This document shows, piece by piece, positions 46,583 through 58,496 of a stretch of 64,000 nucleotides of DNA. Source of the DNA: Xenorhabdus indica (GTDB lineage Bacteria; Pseudomonadota; Gammaproteobacteria; Enterobacterales; Enterobacteriaceae); the NCBI RefSeq assembly GCF_014467235.1, contig NZ_NKHP01000006.1, forward strand, positions 62,001-126,000. The letters are read 5' to 3'. Both the position numbers and the translations under genes were made by a program. The notes under the pieces were generated by a model that had not been told where the DNA came from, did no database searches, and saw nothing but the letters and a program-made list of their open reading frames with translations. Positions within the stretch are counted from its first letter, which is position 1, and each line of letters begins with the position of its first letter.

Positions 46583-47875
46583 ATGAAACTATATAACTTA
46601 AAAGACAATCACGAGCAGGTCAGTTTTTCACAGGCAGTTAAACAAGGATTGGGGAAACAGCAAGGATTGTTCTTCCCGCAGGATTTACCTGAATTCAGTC
46701 GTGCCGAAGTTGATGAATTATTAAAACTGGATTTTGTCAGCCGCAGCCAGCGTATTCTCTCTGCATTTATTGGCGATGAAATTCCTGCTGAACAACTGGC
46801 TAAACGCGTTAAAAATGCTTTCGCTTTTCCTGCTCCCATATCAATTGTCGAAGATGACATCGCTTCACTGGAGCTTTATCACGGCCCGACACTGGCTTTC
46901 AAAGACTTTGGCGGCCGTTTTATGGCTCAGATCCTTGCACAAATTGCAGGAGAACAACCAGTCACTATTTTGACTGCGACTTCCGGTGATACCGGAGCGG
47001 CTGTTGCTCATGCCTTTTATGGTTTAGAGAATGTACAGGTGGTGATCCTCTATCCAGAAGGAAAAATCAGCCCATTACAGGAAAAACTGTTCTGCACATT
47101 GGGTCGCAATATTCACACTGTCGCTGTTCAAGGCGATTTTGATGCTTGTCAGGCGCTGGTTAAACAATCTTTTGATGATGAAGAACTGAAAAAAGCTTTG
47201 TACCTCAACTCTGCGAACTCAATTAATATCAGTCGACTACTGGCACAAATTTGCTATTACTTTGAAGCCGTTGCACAGATACCAGCAGAAAAACGCGAAC
47301 AGTTGGTAATTTCCGTGCCTAGCGGCAACTTTGGCAATCTGACTGCGGGCTTACTGGCAAAATCAATGGGATTGCCGGTAAAACGTTTTATCGCGGCAAC
47401 CAATGTTAACGATACCGTTCCCCGTTATCTGGCAGAAGGCACATGGCAACCGAACCAGACCGTTGCCACTCTCGCCAATGCGATGGACGTCAGTCAGCCA
47501 AATAACTGGCCGCGTATTGAAGAACTTTTCCGTCGTAAGGGTTGGTCACTCAGTGAACTGGGCAATGGTGTTGTAGATGACAATATCATTCAAAGCACAA
47601 TCCAGGAATTAGCTGCCAAAGGCTATATTTCCGAACCTCACGCAGCCATTGCTTACCGGGTATTACGGGATCAATTGCAGGAAGGCGAATATGGACTGTT
47701 TTTGGGAACGGCTCATCCCGCCAAATTCAAAGAAAGCGTGGAAGCAATCCTCGGCCAGCCATTGCCGTTACCACAAGAGCTGGCCGAACGTGCCGATATG
47801 GCATTATTATCCCACGTCCTGCCTGCTGATTTCGCCACCTTACGCGAATTCCTGATGGAAAGAGCCCCGAAATAA
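46583..47875 (+). CDS. thrC: Threonine synthase
   Basis: This 430-residue PLP enzyme starts at ATG 46583 (MKLYNLKDNHEQVSF), 2 bp after the thrB stop. The frame is open earlier, inside thrB, but that part does not belong. The PLP lysine is K107 in PTLAFKDFGGRF; TATSGDTGAAVAHAF and VPSGNFGNLTAGLLAK bind the phosphate. It converts O-phosphohomoserine to threonine, the end of the pathway. Confidence 0.96.
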   Translation: MKLYNLKDNHEQVSFSQAVKQGLGKQQGLFFPQDLPEFSRAEVDELLKLDFVSRSQRILSAFIGDEIPAEQLAKRVKNAFAFPAPISIVEDDIASLELYHGPTLAFKDFGGRFMAQILAQIAGEQPVTILTATSGDTGAAVAHAFYGLENVQVVILYPEGKISPLQEKLFCTLGRNIHTVAVQGDFDACQALVKQSFDDEELKKALYLNSANSINISRLLAQICYYFEAVAQIPAEKREQLVISVPSGNFGNLTAGLLAKSMGLPVKRFIAATNVNDTVPRYLAEGTWQPNQTVATLANAMDVSQPNNWPRIEELFRRKGWSLSELGNGVVDDNIIQSTIQELAAKGYISEPHAAIAYRVLRDQLQEGEYGLFLGTAHPAKFKESVEAILGQPLPLPQELAERADMALLSHVLPADFATLREFLMERAPK

Positions 47876-47885
47876 ATAGATTTGT

Positions 47886-47915
47886 CACTCCACAATGACT
47901 TGTGGAGTGGCCTTT
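47886..47915. terminator. Terminator after thrC
   Basis: CACTCCACA and TGTGGAGTG form a stem directly after the thrC stop, followed by GCCTTTATC. It ends the threonine operon and may also serve yaaA. Confidence 0.75.
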
Positions 47916-47916
47916 A

Positions 47917-48693
47917 TCATGGTTGTTCAGGGCGTTTAAACACCAATTCATTGCTTTTAGAAAGAGATTCATCAAAAGCGTATCCTTCCAGGTTAAACTC
48001 CACCAACCGTGCTGGATCGGTCAATTGGTTTTGAATAATAAAGCGGCTCATTAATCCACGGGCTTTCTTGGCGTAGAAACTAATAACTTTATATTTGCCA
48101 TTTTTTTCATCCAGAAAAACCGGCTTGATAATGTTGGCTGACAGCTTTTGGGTATTTACCGATTTGAAATACTCATCAGAAGCCAAATTAATCAAAACAT
48201 CATCACCTTGTTGCTCCAGTGCAACATTCAAATTTTCCGTAATACGATCTCCCCAGAATTTATACAAATCTTTACCACGAGGGTTCTCCAGTTTGATACC
48301 CATTTCCAAACGATAAGGCTGCATCAGATCGAGAGGACGCAAGACCCCATATAACCCAGATAAAATTCTCAAATGAGTTTGAGCAAAATCAAAATCAGCA
48401 TCTGAGAATGTTTCTGCCTGCATACCGGTATAGACATCCCCTTTGAAAGCAAGGATCGCCTGACGAGCATTTTCCGGTGTGAATTCGGGTTTCCACTCAC
48501 CAAAACGGGCTGCATTCAATCCCGCCAGTTTATCGCTGATACCCATCAGACTACTGATTTCTGCGGGTGTTAATGTGCAGCAAACATCAATTAACTGTTT
48601 AGACTCCTCCAGCAAAGCTGGTTGACTATACTTTTCTGTTGCAAGCGGGTTTTCATAATCGAGCGTTTTGGCTGGTGAAATAGTAATAAGCAT
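47917..48693 (-). CDS. yaaA: Peroxide stress protein YaaA
   Basis: This 258-residue protein is the same length as E. coli Yaa[51 protein letters not shown] and [14 protein letters not shown]. YaaA is induced by OxyR, lowers free intracellular iron during peroxide stress, and binds DNA. It converges with thrC. In E. coli yaaJ follows; here talB comes next. Confidence 0.95.
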   Translation of the reverse strand: MLITISPAKTLDYENPLATEKYSQPALLEESKQLIDVCCTLTPAEISSLMGISDKLAGLNAARFGEWKPEFTPENARQAILAFKGDVYTGMQAETFSDADFDFAQTHLRILSGLYGVLRPLDLMQPYRLEMGIKLENPRGKDLYKFWGDRITENLNVALEQQGDDVLINLASDEYFKSVNTQKLSANIIKPVFLDEKNGKYKVISFYAKKARGLMSRFIIQNQLTDPARLVEFNLEGYAFDESLSKSNELVFKRPEQP

Positions 48694-48890
48694 GATTCTG
48701 TTCCGAGTTTCTGAATGGTTTTCTCAATAATCGAGGCTTTTCCACTTCAATTTAGCAAAATTAACCTGAAAAAGGGGAATAACAGCGATAGAATTTTCCG
48801 ACCTGACGCGCTGTGCTTGACCATGTTATTATCACAAGATGGCGAGGCAACTGTGCCAAAGATTTTACGTATAACGATGAGATATTAACC

Positions 48891-49844
48891 ATGACCGATA
48901 AACTGACTTCCCTGCGTAAACTGACAACAGTAGTAGCAGATACCGGGGATATCGCTGCAATGAAATTGTATCAGCCGCAAGATGCAACAACTAATCCTTC
49001 CCTGATTTTGAATGCTGCACAGATCCCTGAATACCGTCAACTGATTGATGAAGCCATTGAATGGGCTCGTCGTCAGAGCAATTCCCGTGAGCAACAAATT
49101 ATTGATGCCGGCGATAAATTGGCAGTTAACATCGGTCTGGAAATTTTGAAACTGATACCTGGCCGCATTTCCACTGAAGTTGATGCCCGCCTCTCTTATG
49201 ACACCGAAGCCAGTGTTGCGAAAGCAAAACGTCTGATCAAACTGTACAACGAAGCGGGTATCAGCAATGACCGCATCCTGATCAAACTGGCTTCCACCTG
49301 GCAAGGTATCCGTGCTGCTGAGCAACTGGAAAAAGAAGGTATCAACTGTAACCTGACTCTGCTGTTCTCTTTTGCACAAGCGCGGGCCTGTGCAGAAGCG
49401 GGCGTTTACCTGATCTCTCCATTTGTTGGCCGTATCCTTGACTGGTACAAAGCGAATGGCGATAAAAAAGAGTTCGCGCCACACGAAGATCCGGGCGTCA
49501 TTTCTGTTTCTGAAATTTACCAGTACTACAAAGAACATGGTTACAACACGGTTGTTATGGGAGCAAGCTTCCGTAATTCCGGCGAAATTCTGGAACTGGC
49601 TGGCTGTGACCGCCTGACTATTTCTCCTGCATTGCTGAAAGAGCTCTCTGAAACAAAAGGCGAAGTTGAATGCAAACTGGGCTATGAGGGAGAAATTAAG
49701 CCTCGTCCAGCCCCAATGACTGAAGCTGAGTTCTACTGGGAACACCATCAGGATGCGATGGCAACCGAGAAACTGGCAGAAGGTATTCGTAAATTCGCTA
49801 TTGATCAGGGCAAACTTGAGAGCATGATCGCTGATTTGCTGTAA
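48891..49844 (+). CDS. talB: Transaldolase B
   Basis: ATG 48891 gives 317 residues starting [20 protein letters not shown], exactly the E. coli TalB start; an in-frame ATG at 48813 adds unrelated residues. The Schiff-base lysine is K132 in [11 protein letters not shown], and [10 protein letters not shown] is the other conserved block. It transfers a dihydroxyacetone unit between sugar phosphates in the pentose phosphate pathway. The long frame on the opposite strand is a shadow produced by strong codon bias. Confidence 0.96.
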   Translation: MTDKLTSLRKLTTVVADTGDIAAMKLYQPQDATTNPSLILNAAQIPEYRQLIDEAIEWARRQSNSREQQIIDAGDKLAVNIGLEILKLIPGRISTEVDARLSYDTEASVAKAKRLIKLYNEAGISNDRILIKLASTWQGIRAAEQLEKEGINCNLTLLFSFAQARACAEAGVYLISPFVGRILDWYKANGDKKEFAPHEDPGVISVSEIYQYYKEHGYNTVVMGASFRNSGEILELAGCDRLTISPALLKELSETKGEVECKLGYEGEIKPRPAPMTEAEFYWEHHQDAMATEKLAEGIRKFAIDQGKLESMIADLL

Positions 49845-49874
49845 TTCTGAACAACCCACTATTTTTTATTCTAT

Positions 49875-49902
49875 AAAGGCGACATAATAATGTCGCCTTT
49901 TT
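49875..49902 (+). terminator. Terminator after talB
   Basis: AAAGGCGACAT and ATGTCGCCTTT form a perfect 11-bp stem with trailing T residues, 30 bp after the talB stop. Confidence 0.88.
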
Positions 49903-49949
49903 CACTATTTTTTGTTGTTTTTATTTTTTTACTGTTAATTGAGGTTCGT

Positions 49950-50525
49950 ATGAATGTATTACGCATTGGCCTCGTATCTGTTTCTGATCGTGCTTCAAGC
50001 GGTATTTATCAGGACAAGGGTCTGCCTGCATTGGAAGAATGGCTAGGGAAAGCAGTAACCACTCCTTTCAGTATCGAAGCCCGACTGATCCCCGATGAGC
50101 AAATCCTGATTGAGCAGACCCTGTGTGAATTAGTCGATGAATTAGGCTGCCATCTGGTGCTGACTACCGGGGGAACAGGCCCTGCCCGTCGTGATGTGAC
50201 ACCAGATGCAACATTGGCAATTGCTGATCGTGAAATGCCCGGATTTGGCGAGCAGATGCGTCAAATCAGTTTGCAATTTGTGCCAACCGCGATTTTATCT
50301 CGTCAGGTCGGTGTGATCCGCAACCAGGCATTAATCCTTAATCTGCCCGGACAACCAAAAGCAATTGCAGAAACGCTGGAAGGGTTGAAAGATAACAACG
50401 GCAAAGTCTTAGTGCCGGGCATTTTTGCCAGTGTGCCCTATTGTATTCAACTGTTGGATGGCCCTTACATCGAAACTGATGAAACCGTTGTGGCCGCTTT
50501 CAGACCCAAAAGTGCCCGCCGTTAA
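49950..50525 (+). CDS. mog: Molybdopterin adenylyltransferase Mog
   Basis: From ATG 49950 (MNVLRIGLVSVSDRASSGIYQDKG) the product is 191 residues, like E. coli Mog (195). The earlier in-frame ATG at 49890 lies in the talB terminator and can be excluded. TTGGTGPARRDVTPDAT is the molybdopterin-binding core, and NLPGQPKAI follows. It activates molybdopterin by adenylation before molybdenum insertion. It is downstream of talB, as in E. coli. Confidence 0.95.
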   Translation: MNVLRIGLVSVSDRASSGIYQDKGLPALEEWLGKAVTTPFSIEARLIPDEQILIEQTLCELVDELGCHLVLTTGGTGPARRDVTPDATLAIADREMPGFGEQMRQISLQFVPTAILSRQVGVIRNQALILNLPGQPKAIAETLEGLKDNNGKVLVPGIFASVPYCIQLLDGPYIETDETVVAAFRPKSARR

Positions 50526-50607
50526 CCCCTGGTTTCCTGTGTTCAGTGGCTGATTTCCGTCCATCAGCATTCGGTGATTAATGCACCGTTGTCAGAAAGC
50601 ACACATT

Positions 50608-50637
50608 AAAAAGGTTCTGGATAAAATCAGAACCTTT
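50608..50637. terminator. Bidirectional terminator between mog and the glucosidase gene
   Basis: AAAGGTTCTG and CAGAACCTTT form a perfect stem with A/T runs on both sides between these convergent genes. Confidence 0.8.
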
Positions 50638-50661
50638 GAGAAAAAAGTTTGTTCCAGTAGC

Positions 50662-53530
<2,869 letters not shown>

Positions 53531-53572
53531 TTAGATAGACTGGGAAGTGCAAAACGGTGAATTTTATTCAGG

Positions 53573-53624
53573 CAAAAAAAACTGACAATCCTCCCTTGCA
53601 TACCATGCGGGAAATTATTGTCAG
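53573..53624 (-). terminator. Leader-type terminator upstream of the EIIBC gene
   Basis: On the minus strand CTGACAAT, TCCC and GCAT pair with ATGC, GGGA and ATTGTCAG around GGT, followed by a run of eight T. It lies in the transcribed space before the EIIBC gene. It may be an antitermination target, as in bgl operons, or simply the terminator of the arsR-rhodanese transcript, whose stop is 216 bp upstream. I do not see a complete RAT sequence overlapping its 5' arm. Confidence 0.7.
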
Positions 53625-53629
53625 ATGTC

Positions 53630-53696
53630 ATATCCTAAAGATTTTCAAGTGACGCAGCCGAAAAAAAACTGCAACTTGAACGACAACAGGCATACT
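53630..53696 (+). repeat. Dispersed palindromic repeat, copy 4
   Basis: GATTTTCAAGTGACGCAGC and CTGCAACTTGAACGAC form the arms, matching copies 1 and 5. It stands only 6 bp from the leader hairpin of the EIIBC gene and would be the 5' part of any longer leader transcript. Confidence 0.7.
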
Positions 53697-53839
53697 TCCT
53701 GTTACCACTAAAAGCAGTAATAATTCACTTTCTGATATTAGTTACTTTTAGTTATCACTCAAATTTCGAATAATAAAAGTGTGACTGTGATCGCGAAGCT
53801 CTATTAATAGAGACTCATTAATCAATGATATTGAGCAGT

Positions 53840-54481
53840 CTAAGATCCAACTTCGACTCCCATCCCTGCTTCTGTCCAGCCTGAAAAGCCTTTTTTAAAA
53901 CGGCTGGCACGAATACCTTTAGCACGCAATAGTTCAAGGGCATTGGCAGAAAGAACACAATAAGGCCCACGGCAATAGGCGATAATATCCTGACGGGAAG
54001 GCAGCTCATCCAGCCTGTTTTCCAGTTCATCAACAGGGATATTGATAGCATTGGGTAAATGACCTTGCTCAAATTCCTCTTTAGGTCTGACATCCAGCAA
54101 AAATGTGCTTTTTTCCTTGATTCTCTCCAACAGCTCATCCCATGAAATCGCTTCCTGATTATTCGTATCATCAATTAATCTGCGCATTTCTGCCCGGTTA
54201 AATTCGGCATATCTCTGGATGGCTGTAACGATATCCATAATCGGCCCTTCCCCCAGGCGATAAAACACATTTTTGCCGACTTTACGGGATCGAAGCAGCC
54301 CCGCACGTTTCAAATGTTGAAGATGCTGTGAAGTATTGGCAATGGACAGACCGGAAAGCTCCGATAGGTTTTCCACGGATTGTTCCGTATCAATCAGACA
54401 TTCAATCAATATTAGCCGATGAATATTTCCCAACACTTTAGCGATTTCTGCTATCTCAACGAGAATTTGTTTATCAAACAT
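53840..54481 (-). CDS. ArsR-family regulator fused to a rhodanese domain
   Basis: This 213-residue protein has an N-terminal ArsR/SmtB winged helix (residues about 1-95, with LSELSGLSIANTSQHLQHLKRAGLLRSRKVGKNVFYRL) and a C-terminal rhodanese domain (about 115-213) with the active-site loop CRGPYC (C170, C175). In the ArsR part the only cysteine is C28, so a classical metal site is absent. Such fusions are known or suspected to sense persulfide or other reactive sulfur. A palindrome at 54508 lies 27 bp before its start and matches sites before five neighbouring transcription units, so it is a good candidate for their regulator. Divergent from the DUF2938 gene. Confidence 0.88.
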   Translation of the reverse strand: MFDKQILVEIAEIAKVLGNIHRLILIECLIDTEQSVENLSELSGLSIANTSQHLQHLKRAGLLRSRKVGKNVFYRLGEGPIMDIVTAIQRYAEFNRAEMRRLIDDTNNQEAISWDELLERIKEKSTFLLDVRPKEEFEQGHLPNAINIPVDELENRLDELPSRQDIIAYCRGPYCVLSANALELLRAKGIRASRFKKGFSGWTEAGMGVEVGS

Positions 54482-54507
54482 TGACTTTATACTTCCGTCA
54501 TCATTAA

Positions 54508-54527
54508 ACTCAATAAATTAATTGATT
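54508..54527. promoter_or_regulatory. Shared palindrome site A (ArsR-rhodanese/DUF2938 promoter region)
   Basis: ACTCAAT-AAATTA-ATTGATT matches the consensus ATTCAAT-N6-ATTGAAT at 12 of 14 positions with the same spacing. It lies 27 bp before the arsR-rhodanese start. A second, overlapping imperfect palindrome spans 54523-54539. Confidence 0.55.
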
Positions 54528-54586
54528 ATGATATTATCAGACTTTTTCTATCATTTCGAGTACTTGCTGATTGATTGGCCATTAGG

Positions 54587-54648
54587 GGATACCCTATGGA
54601 TTTCAAGATGCAGCTAACCAAACTGCAACTCGAAAGACGATGGGTATA
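54587..54648 (+). repeat. Dispersed palindromic repeat, copy 5
   Basis: ATGGATTTCAAGATGCAGC and CTGCAACTCGAAAGACGATG form the arms. It is the cleanest short version of the repeat. It lies between site A and the DUF2938 gene, so it separates that gene from the shared operator. Confidence 0.75.
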
Positions 54649-54673
54649 ACCAGAATTTGGAGATTAAAAACTG

Positions 54674-55171
54674 ATGAGTGAAGGACTGGTGTTTATTGCT
54701 TATTCTGCATTGATTGGTGGTGGCGCAACAGTTGTCATGGATCTTTGGGCTGTTTTTATAAAACGTTATTTCGACATTCCCTCATTAAACTACAGTATGG
54801 TGGGACGCTGGATTGGACACATACCCAAAGGAAAATTTATTCATGTAAGTATATTACAGGCTGAACCTGTAAAAGGTGAGGGTGGAATTGGTTGGTTCTT
54901 TCACTATCTTATTGGCATCATTTTTGCTGGTATTCTATTACTGATTTGGGGATTAGAGTGGGCAAAAAACCCAACTTTTCTGCCAGCATTAATTATAAGT
55001 TTAGTTACGTTAGTTGCTCCTTTTTTTATTATGCAGCCTTGCATGGGAATGGGGATAGCCGCATCCAAAACTCCCGCACCTAATACATTAAGGCTAAGGA
55101 GTTTAATGGCACATACCTCTTATGGCATTGGTCTGTATTTAGCTGCGCTTTTTTTAACATTATTTTCTTGA
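54674..55171 (+). CDS. DUF2938 family membrane protein
   Basis: This 165-residue inner-membrane protein has about four hydrophobic segments and the family wording GGGATVVMDLWAVFIKRYFDIPSLNYSMVGRWIGHIPKGKF, then PCMGMGIAASKTPAPN and SYGIGLYLAALF. Function is unknown. DUF2938 proteins occur in many proteobacteria. It is divergent from the ArsR-rhodanese regulator, which suggests control by it, possibly in response to sulfur. GGAG lies 12-15 nt before the ATG. Confidence 0.85.
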   Translation: MSEGLVFIAYSALIGGGATVVMDLWAVFIKRYFDIPSLNYSMVGRWIGHIPKGKFIHVSILQAEPVKGEGGIGWFFHYLIGIIFAGILLLIWGLEWAKNPTFLPALIISLVTLVAPFFIMQPCMGMGIAASKTPAPNTLRLRSLMAHTSYGIGLYLAALFLTLFS

Positions 55172-55299
55172 TGTTATTTTTTTAGGAGGTATTTATATCA
55201 AACTGAATAAATTGTGAATTACAGCACGTAAATAATGTCTAAGCTTTCAGATCAAGCCATAGTAGGCTATTAAGTGACATTATACTGTTTTTATTAAAA

Positions 55300-55341
55300 A
55301 ATATTCCAGTTACAATCTGAACCTGGAACTGCGGAATATTT
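55300..55341 (+). terminator. Terminator-like hairpin after the DUF2938 gene
   Basis: AATATTCC and GGAATATT form the outer stem, with further pairing of AGTT and AACT inside, followed by TATTTTTA. It is the better of two candidate terminators here. Confidence 0.55.
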
Positions 55342-55351
55342 ATTTTTAGCA

Positions 55352-55388
55352 GGGTTAACTTTATCATGGATATAAATAAAATTAACCC
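55352..55388. terminator. Second hairpin in the DUF2938/FAD gene gap
   Basis: GGGTTAACTTTAT and ATAAAATTAACCC pair with one bulge. It lies 120 bp downstream of the FAD gene on the minus strand and could end that transcript. Confidence 0.45.
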
Positions 55389-55508
55389 CCTTCCTGTCTC
55401 AACATATTAAATTGGGATTTTTTAGGGATCCCCAATATTTATCAAATATATTCAATCAAAAAATTAACACTCTGTAAAAGTACTCAACGACAAGGTTATA
55501 GATTTTAT

Positions 55509-56942
55509 TTATGACCATGCATCATAATATTTCAACAACCGTTCTTTTATCTTATCGTTGTAATAAGAGAAAGCGATAACCTCCGGGGGCGGTGTAAAAT
55601 TAGGATGAAGAGAGTGAATGAAACTTTCGTAACGCTGTAACAACCCTTCTTGAATTATAGGTGTCCAATTTGGCTTGATATCCCAGAGACATTCATACCC
55701 GACACCAAGCATTTGTGAAGTAGTTTCTTTGGCTGTCACGTCACGGGAAAGCCCAGCTAACGGCGCACGTATTGGAGTGAAATAACTAAGATCGATATCC
55801 ATATTTGCATTCCCATAAATAGCATTGGCAACATAATCAGCTAACAAGGGAGATTGATGTAAACCATCCCGATACGTTCCAGTCACCAACCAAAGTCCAT
55901 TCATTCCACATTCACCAATAAGAGGAAATCCATCAGCCGATATTGGTCTATTTCCCACTTGAATCGAGATGATTTCAGAAGAATATAAATTTATATTGAG
56001 TTGTTCTACAGCACAATCAAGTAAGAATTGAACATCCGATACAGTTGCTTGAGTTCGGGGATCGTTTTTTAGAATATTAGTTGCACCAATATATAGAATA
56101 CCGTCATTTCTTGGCACACAATGCAATCCACATGCAAAAGCACGATTTGGTGTGCGAATTACGGACTGTGGTAGTTCCACCCCTTCTGGCAGCTTAAGTA
56201 ATATGGAAACACCGTTACCTGAAAATAATGGCGGGATTCGTTTTGTGATATCTGGCATGTCAGTAAGGATATCTAACGAGTAAACACCCGCAGCTATAAT
56301 GACTTTATTAGCTGAAATTGTTTTTCCATCTTCAAGCTCAACACCGGTAACTCTTCCATTTTCCGATAAAACGCGCTTAGCATTTTTCGAAATAAGTGTT
56401 CCTCCTTCGGCCAAAAATGCAGAATCTAATATTTTGAGTAGTAAATGAGAATTCACGGCGTGTTCATCGGGAATATAAAGACTCATTAACGGTCGGACAA
56501 GTTCGTTAGGTTTTAGCCAAGTGATTTGTTTAGGGGAAATCTTTTCATATGGTTCATGATAAGATATTAGCATCTTCTCGATTGCATCATAATTAGCACT
56601 ATCGATCTCATCAGTTCCAGCGGTGTTAAGAATAACATGTGTACCTTGTGCAGTAAAAAGTGATTGATGATTACCAGATGAAACAGCAAGTCTTTTAGCC
56701 CATTGCGGCCACCTTTTCTTGGCATTGAAATCCATACTGACTTTCAATTTTCCGTGCTGACTTGCAACTAAACCTGTCGTTACCTCACCGAAGCAACCAT
56801 TCATCGCTCCTGCTGCATTAGAGGCTGCATTACTTCTATCAAGACTACCAATACGACAAACTGTATACTTTCTGCTGGCTAATTCGTAGGCAATTGAACT
56901 GGAGATTGCACCTGAGCCTACAACGATTACATCGTATTTCAT
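55509..56942 (-). CDS. FAD-dependent oxidoreductase of the D-amino acid oxidase/glycine oxidase fold
   Basis: From ATG 56942 (MKYDVIVVGSGAISSSIAYELASRKY), with AAGGAG 8 nt upstream, the product is 477 residues. The Rossmann motif is GSGAIS (9-14), with Ser in place of the usual third Gly. The C-terminal FAD part has NRPISADGFPLIGECGMNGLWLVTGTYRDGLHQSPLLADYVANAI, typical of the DAO family. It should oxidise an amine or amino acid; the substrate is not known. The additional C-terminal 80 residues are not familiar. No signal peptide. A palindrome at 57069 lies upstream. It is divergent from the methyltransferase gene. Confidence 0.82.
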   Translation of the reverse strand: MKYDVIVVGSGAISSSIAYELASRKYTVCRIGSLDRSNAASNAAGAMNGCFGEVTTGLVASQHGKLKVSMDFNAKKRWPQWAKRLAVSSGNHQSLFTAQGTHVILNTAGTDEIDSANYDAIEKMLISYHEPYEKISPKQITWLKPNELVRPLMSLYIPDEHAVNSHLLLKILDSAFLAEGGTLISKNAKRVLSENGRVTGVELEDGKTISANKVIIAAGVYSLDILTDMPDITKRIPPLFSGNGVSILLKLPEGVELPQSVIRTPNRAFACGLHCVPRNDGILYIGATNILKNDPRTQATVSDVQFLLDCAVEQLNINLYSSEIISIQVGNRPISADGFPLIGECGMNGLWLVTGTYRDGLHQSPLLADYVANAIYGNANMDIDLSYFTPIRAPLAGLSRDVTAKETTSQMLGVGYECLWDIKPNWTPIIQEGLLQRYESFIHSLHPNFTPPPEVIAFSYYNDKIKERLLKYYDAWS

Positions 56943-57068
56943 GGTATTGCTCCTTTTTAAATTTCCCATTTAAGGGTTTGAAAAAGCTAATTATTTATGT
57001 GTTTCGTATGGCAATAGAAATGACTTATTTTTTGATAATCATCTCTATAGATCTATTATAAATAAAAC

Positions 57069-57088
57069 ATTAAATTTATAAATTGAAT
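57069..57088. promoter_or_regulatory. Shared palindrome site B (FAD oxidoreductase promoter region)
   Basis: ATTAAAT-TTATAA-ATTGAAT matches ATTCAAT-N6-ATTGAAT at 13 of 14 positions. It lies 126 bp before the FAD gene start on the minus strand, in a 368-bp very AT-rich divergent region that holds no gene. Confidence 0.6.
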
Positions 57089-57242
57089 AATATATTTATA
57101 TCAACTTATGTCAACTTGATATTTTATATATGTATGCTGTATCAAATTATCATAAGACACTAAAATTAAATAAATAATTATAAAATAAATTTTATACTTG
57201 TACGATTACATGAATAAAATATTCACATCAATATATAAAACC

Positions 57243-57262
57243 ATTCAATATATTCATTTAAT
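57243..57262. promoter_or_regulatory. Shared palindrome site C (methyltransferase promoter region)
   Basis: ATTCAAT-ATATTC-ATTTAAT matches the consensus at 13 of 14 positions with the same 6-bp spacer. It ends 48 bp before the methyltransferase ATG, like sites D and E at their genes. Confidence 0.6.
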
Positions 57263-57310
57263 ATAATGAAAATTTATTCTTTCTTATACAATTAAAATCG
57301 AGGAAAATTT

Positions 57311-58366
57311 ATGAGTAAAATTTTTTCGGGCAAAAACCTTAATAACGTCACCCAAAAACAAGGAGCCACTTTCAAGAGAGCTGTGGCTCACAGTTTTTCG
57401 CGCTTAGATAGACGTTTCAGGGCACATGATGGATGGTTATTAGGAGATAAGATTTACATAGAAAATCTTTACGAAGATAAAAATGAGGAAAAAATTTCAT
57501 CTGATATTATAGAGATGCTAGAGGATGTTGAAATAATCTTTTCACTTCTAGACGATAAGAATCTATCCGAAAAGAATCAATTCAGTATTATCGATACTTT
57601 AATTAATGCGGGAACCAATGAGCCAGATAAAAAGAAGCCAATAGATTCGGCGTATTTTTCTGGATTTATTGATGAAAAAAAAGGGGGCAATCTTTGGTTC
57701 AAACGAGAAGTCTTGGTCAAAGAAGTTATCCATATTTTAGGTGATTACTATGGAGCAACAGATTTGAATGATACAGAAATAGATAAAAATCGAGGATTAC
57801 ATGAACCAACATTATCCCTTGCCACCCATTACGGTTTTTTCCCAACCCCAATCGAAGTTGCACATTGGATTATTACAAAGGCCGAACTGACTAACGAGCC
57901 AGAATTCCATCAACTAACAGTACTTGAACCGAGCGCAGGGCTAGGAAACCTTGCTAAGCTCGCTGTAGATGCTGGTTGTATTGTTGATTGCATTGAAGTG
58001 CATACTGAAAGATGTCTAGAACTGGAGAATACCCAACTTTTCCGGCACATTATAAATGCGGATTTTATCACGATCGAACCTAACCAAGAAAAGCTATATG
58101 ATCGAATAATAATGAATCCGCCATTTGAAGGAGAGCGAGATATCGATCATGTGGTACATGCGTTGAAATTCCTCAAGAGCAACGGCTTACTTGTTTCTAT
58201 TATGTCACCAGGTACTGAATTTCGTAATCAGAGGAAATCAAAAGAGTTTAGAGCTCTAATGAAAAGTTTGAATGCCAAGTGGATTGATCTTCCTGAGGAT
58301 TCATTCGTCAGTGTCGGGTCGCACAGTAACACTATTCTTCTGAAAGTTTGGAAAGATGGTAGATAG
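57311..58366 (+). CDS. SAM-dependent methyltransferase of N6-adenine type
   Basis: This 351-residue protein has a C-terminal class I methyltransferase domain. SAM-binding motif I is EPSAGLG (206-212) and catalytic motif IV is NPPF (269-272), the signature of N6-adenine or other amino-methyltransferases; HYGFFPTPIEVAHWI just before motif I is the usual lead-in. The N-terminal 170 residues are charged and not recognised. No restriction endonuclease, specificity subunit or phage gene is adjacent, so it is a solitary enzyme acting on DNA, RNA or a protein. GAGGAAAATTT precedes the ATG. Its operator-like site C is upstream. Confidence 0.85.
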   Translation: MSKIFSGKNLNNVTQKQGATFKRAVAHSFSRLDRRFRAHDGWLLGDKIYIENLYEDKNEEKISSDIIEMLEDVEIIFSLLDDKNLSEKNQFSIIDTLINAGTNEPDKKKPIDSAYFSGFIDEKKGGNLWFKREVLVKEVIHILGDYYGATDLNDTEIDKNRGLHEPTLSLATHYGFFPTPIEVAHWIITKAELTNEPEFHQLTVLEPSAGLGNLAKLAVDAGCIVDCIEVHTERCLELENTQLFRHIINADFITIEPNQEKLYDRIIMNPPFEGERDIDHVVHALKFLKSNGLLVSIMSPGTEFRNQRKSKEFRALMKSLNAKWIDLPEDSFVSVGSHSNTILLKVWKDGR

Positions 58367-58496
58367 TTACATCTGTTTAGTTTTTTAATTTTATGCAAGA
58401 AAAACCGAATTCTTTGATATCTAGCGCTGCATTGATGGATGCCAGCGCTATCACTTTAAATTATAAATATTCATTTATTGTCTAATATAAACTCAC

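Larger units (their letters stand above)
55172..55508. other. Intergenic region with several hairpins
   Basis: This 337-bp region lies between the convergent DUF2938 and FAD oxidoreductase genes. It holds two hairpins annotated separately and a third possible stem near 55410-55437 (ATTGGG/CCCAAT). I see no gene. Confidence 0.6.

Noticed and set aside
48885-49859. A 324-codon minus-strand reading frame opposite talB
   Set aside because: Antisense to the highly expressed talB; long shadow frames are common opposite genes with strong codon bias.
53573-53624. A BglG/LicT RAT antiterminator site in the EIIBC leader
   Set aside because: GGATTGT occurs, but in the 3' arm of the terminator and without the second half of the RAT; a true RAT overlaps the 5' arm.
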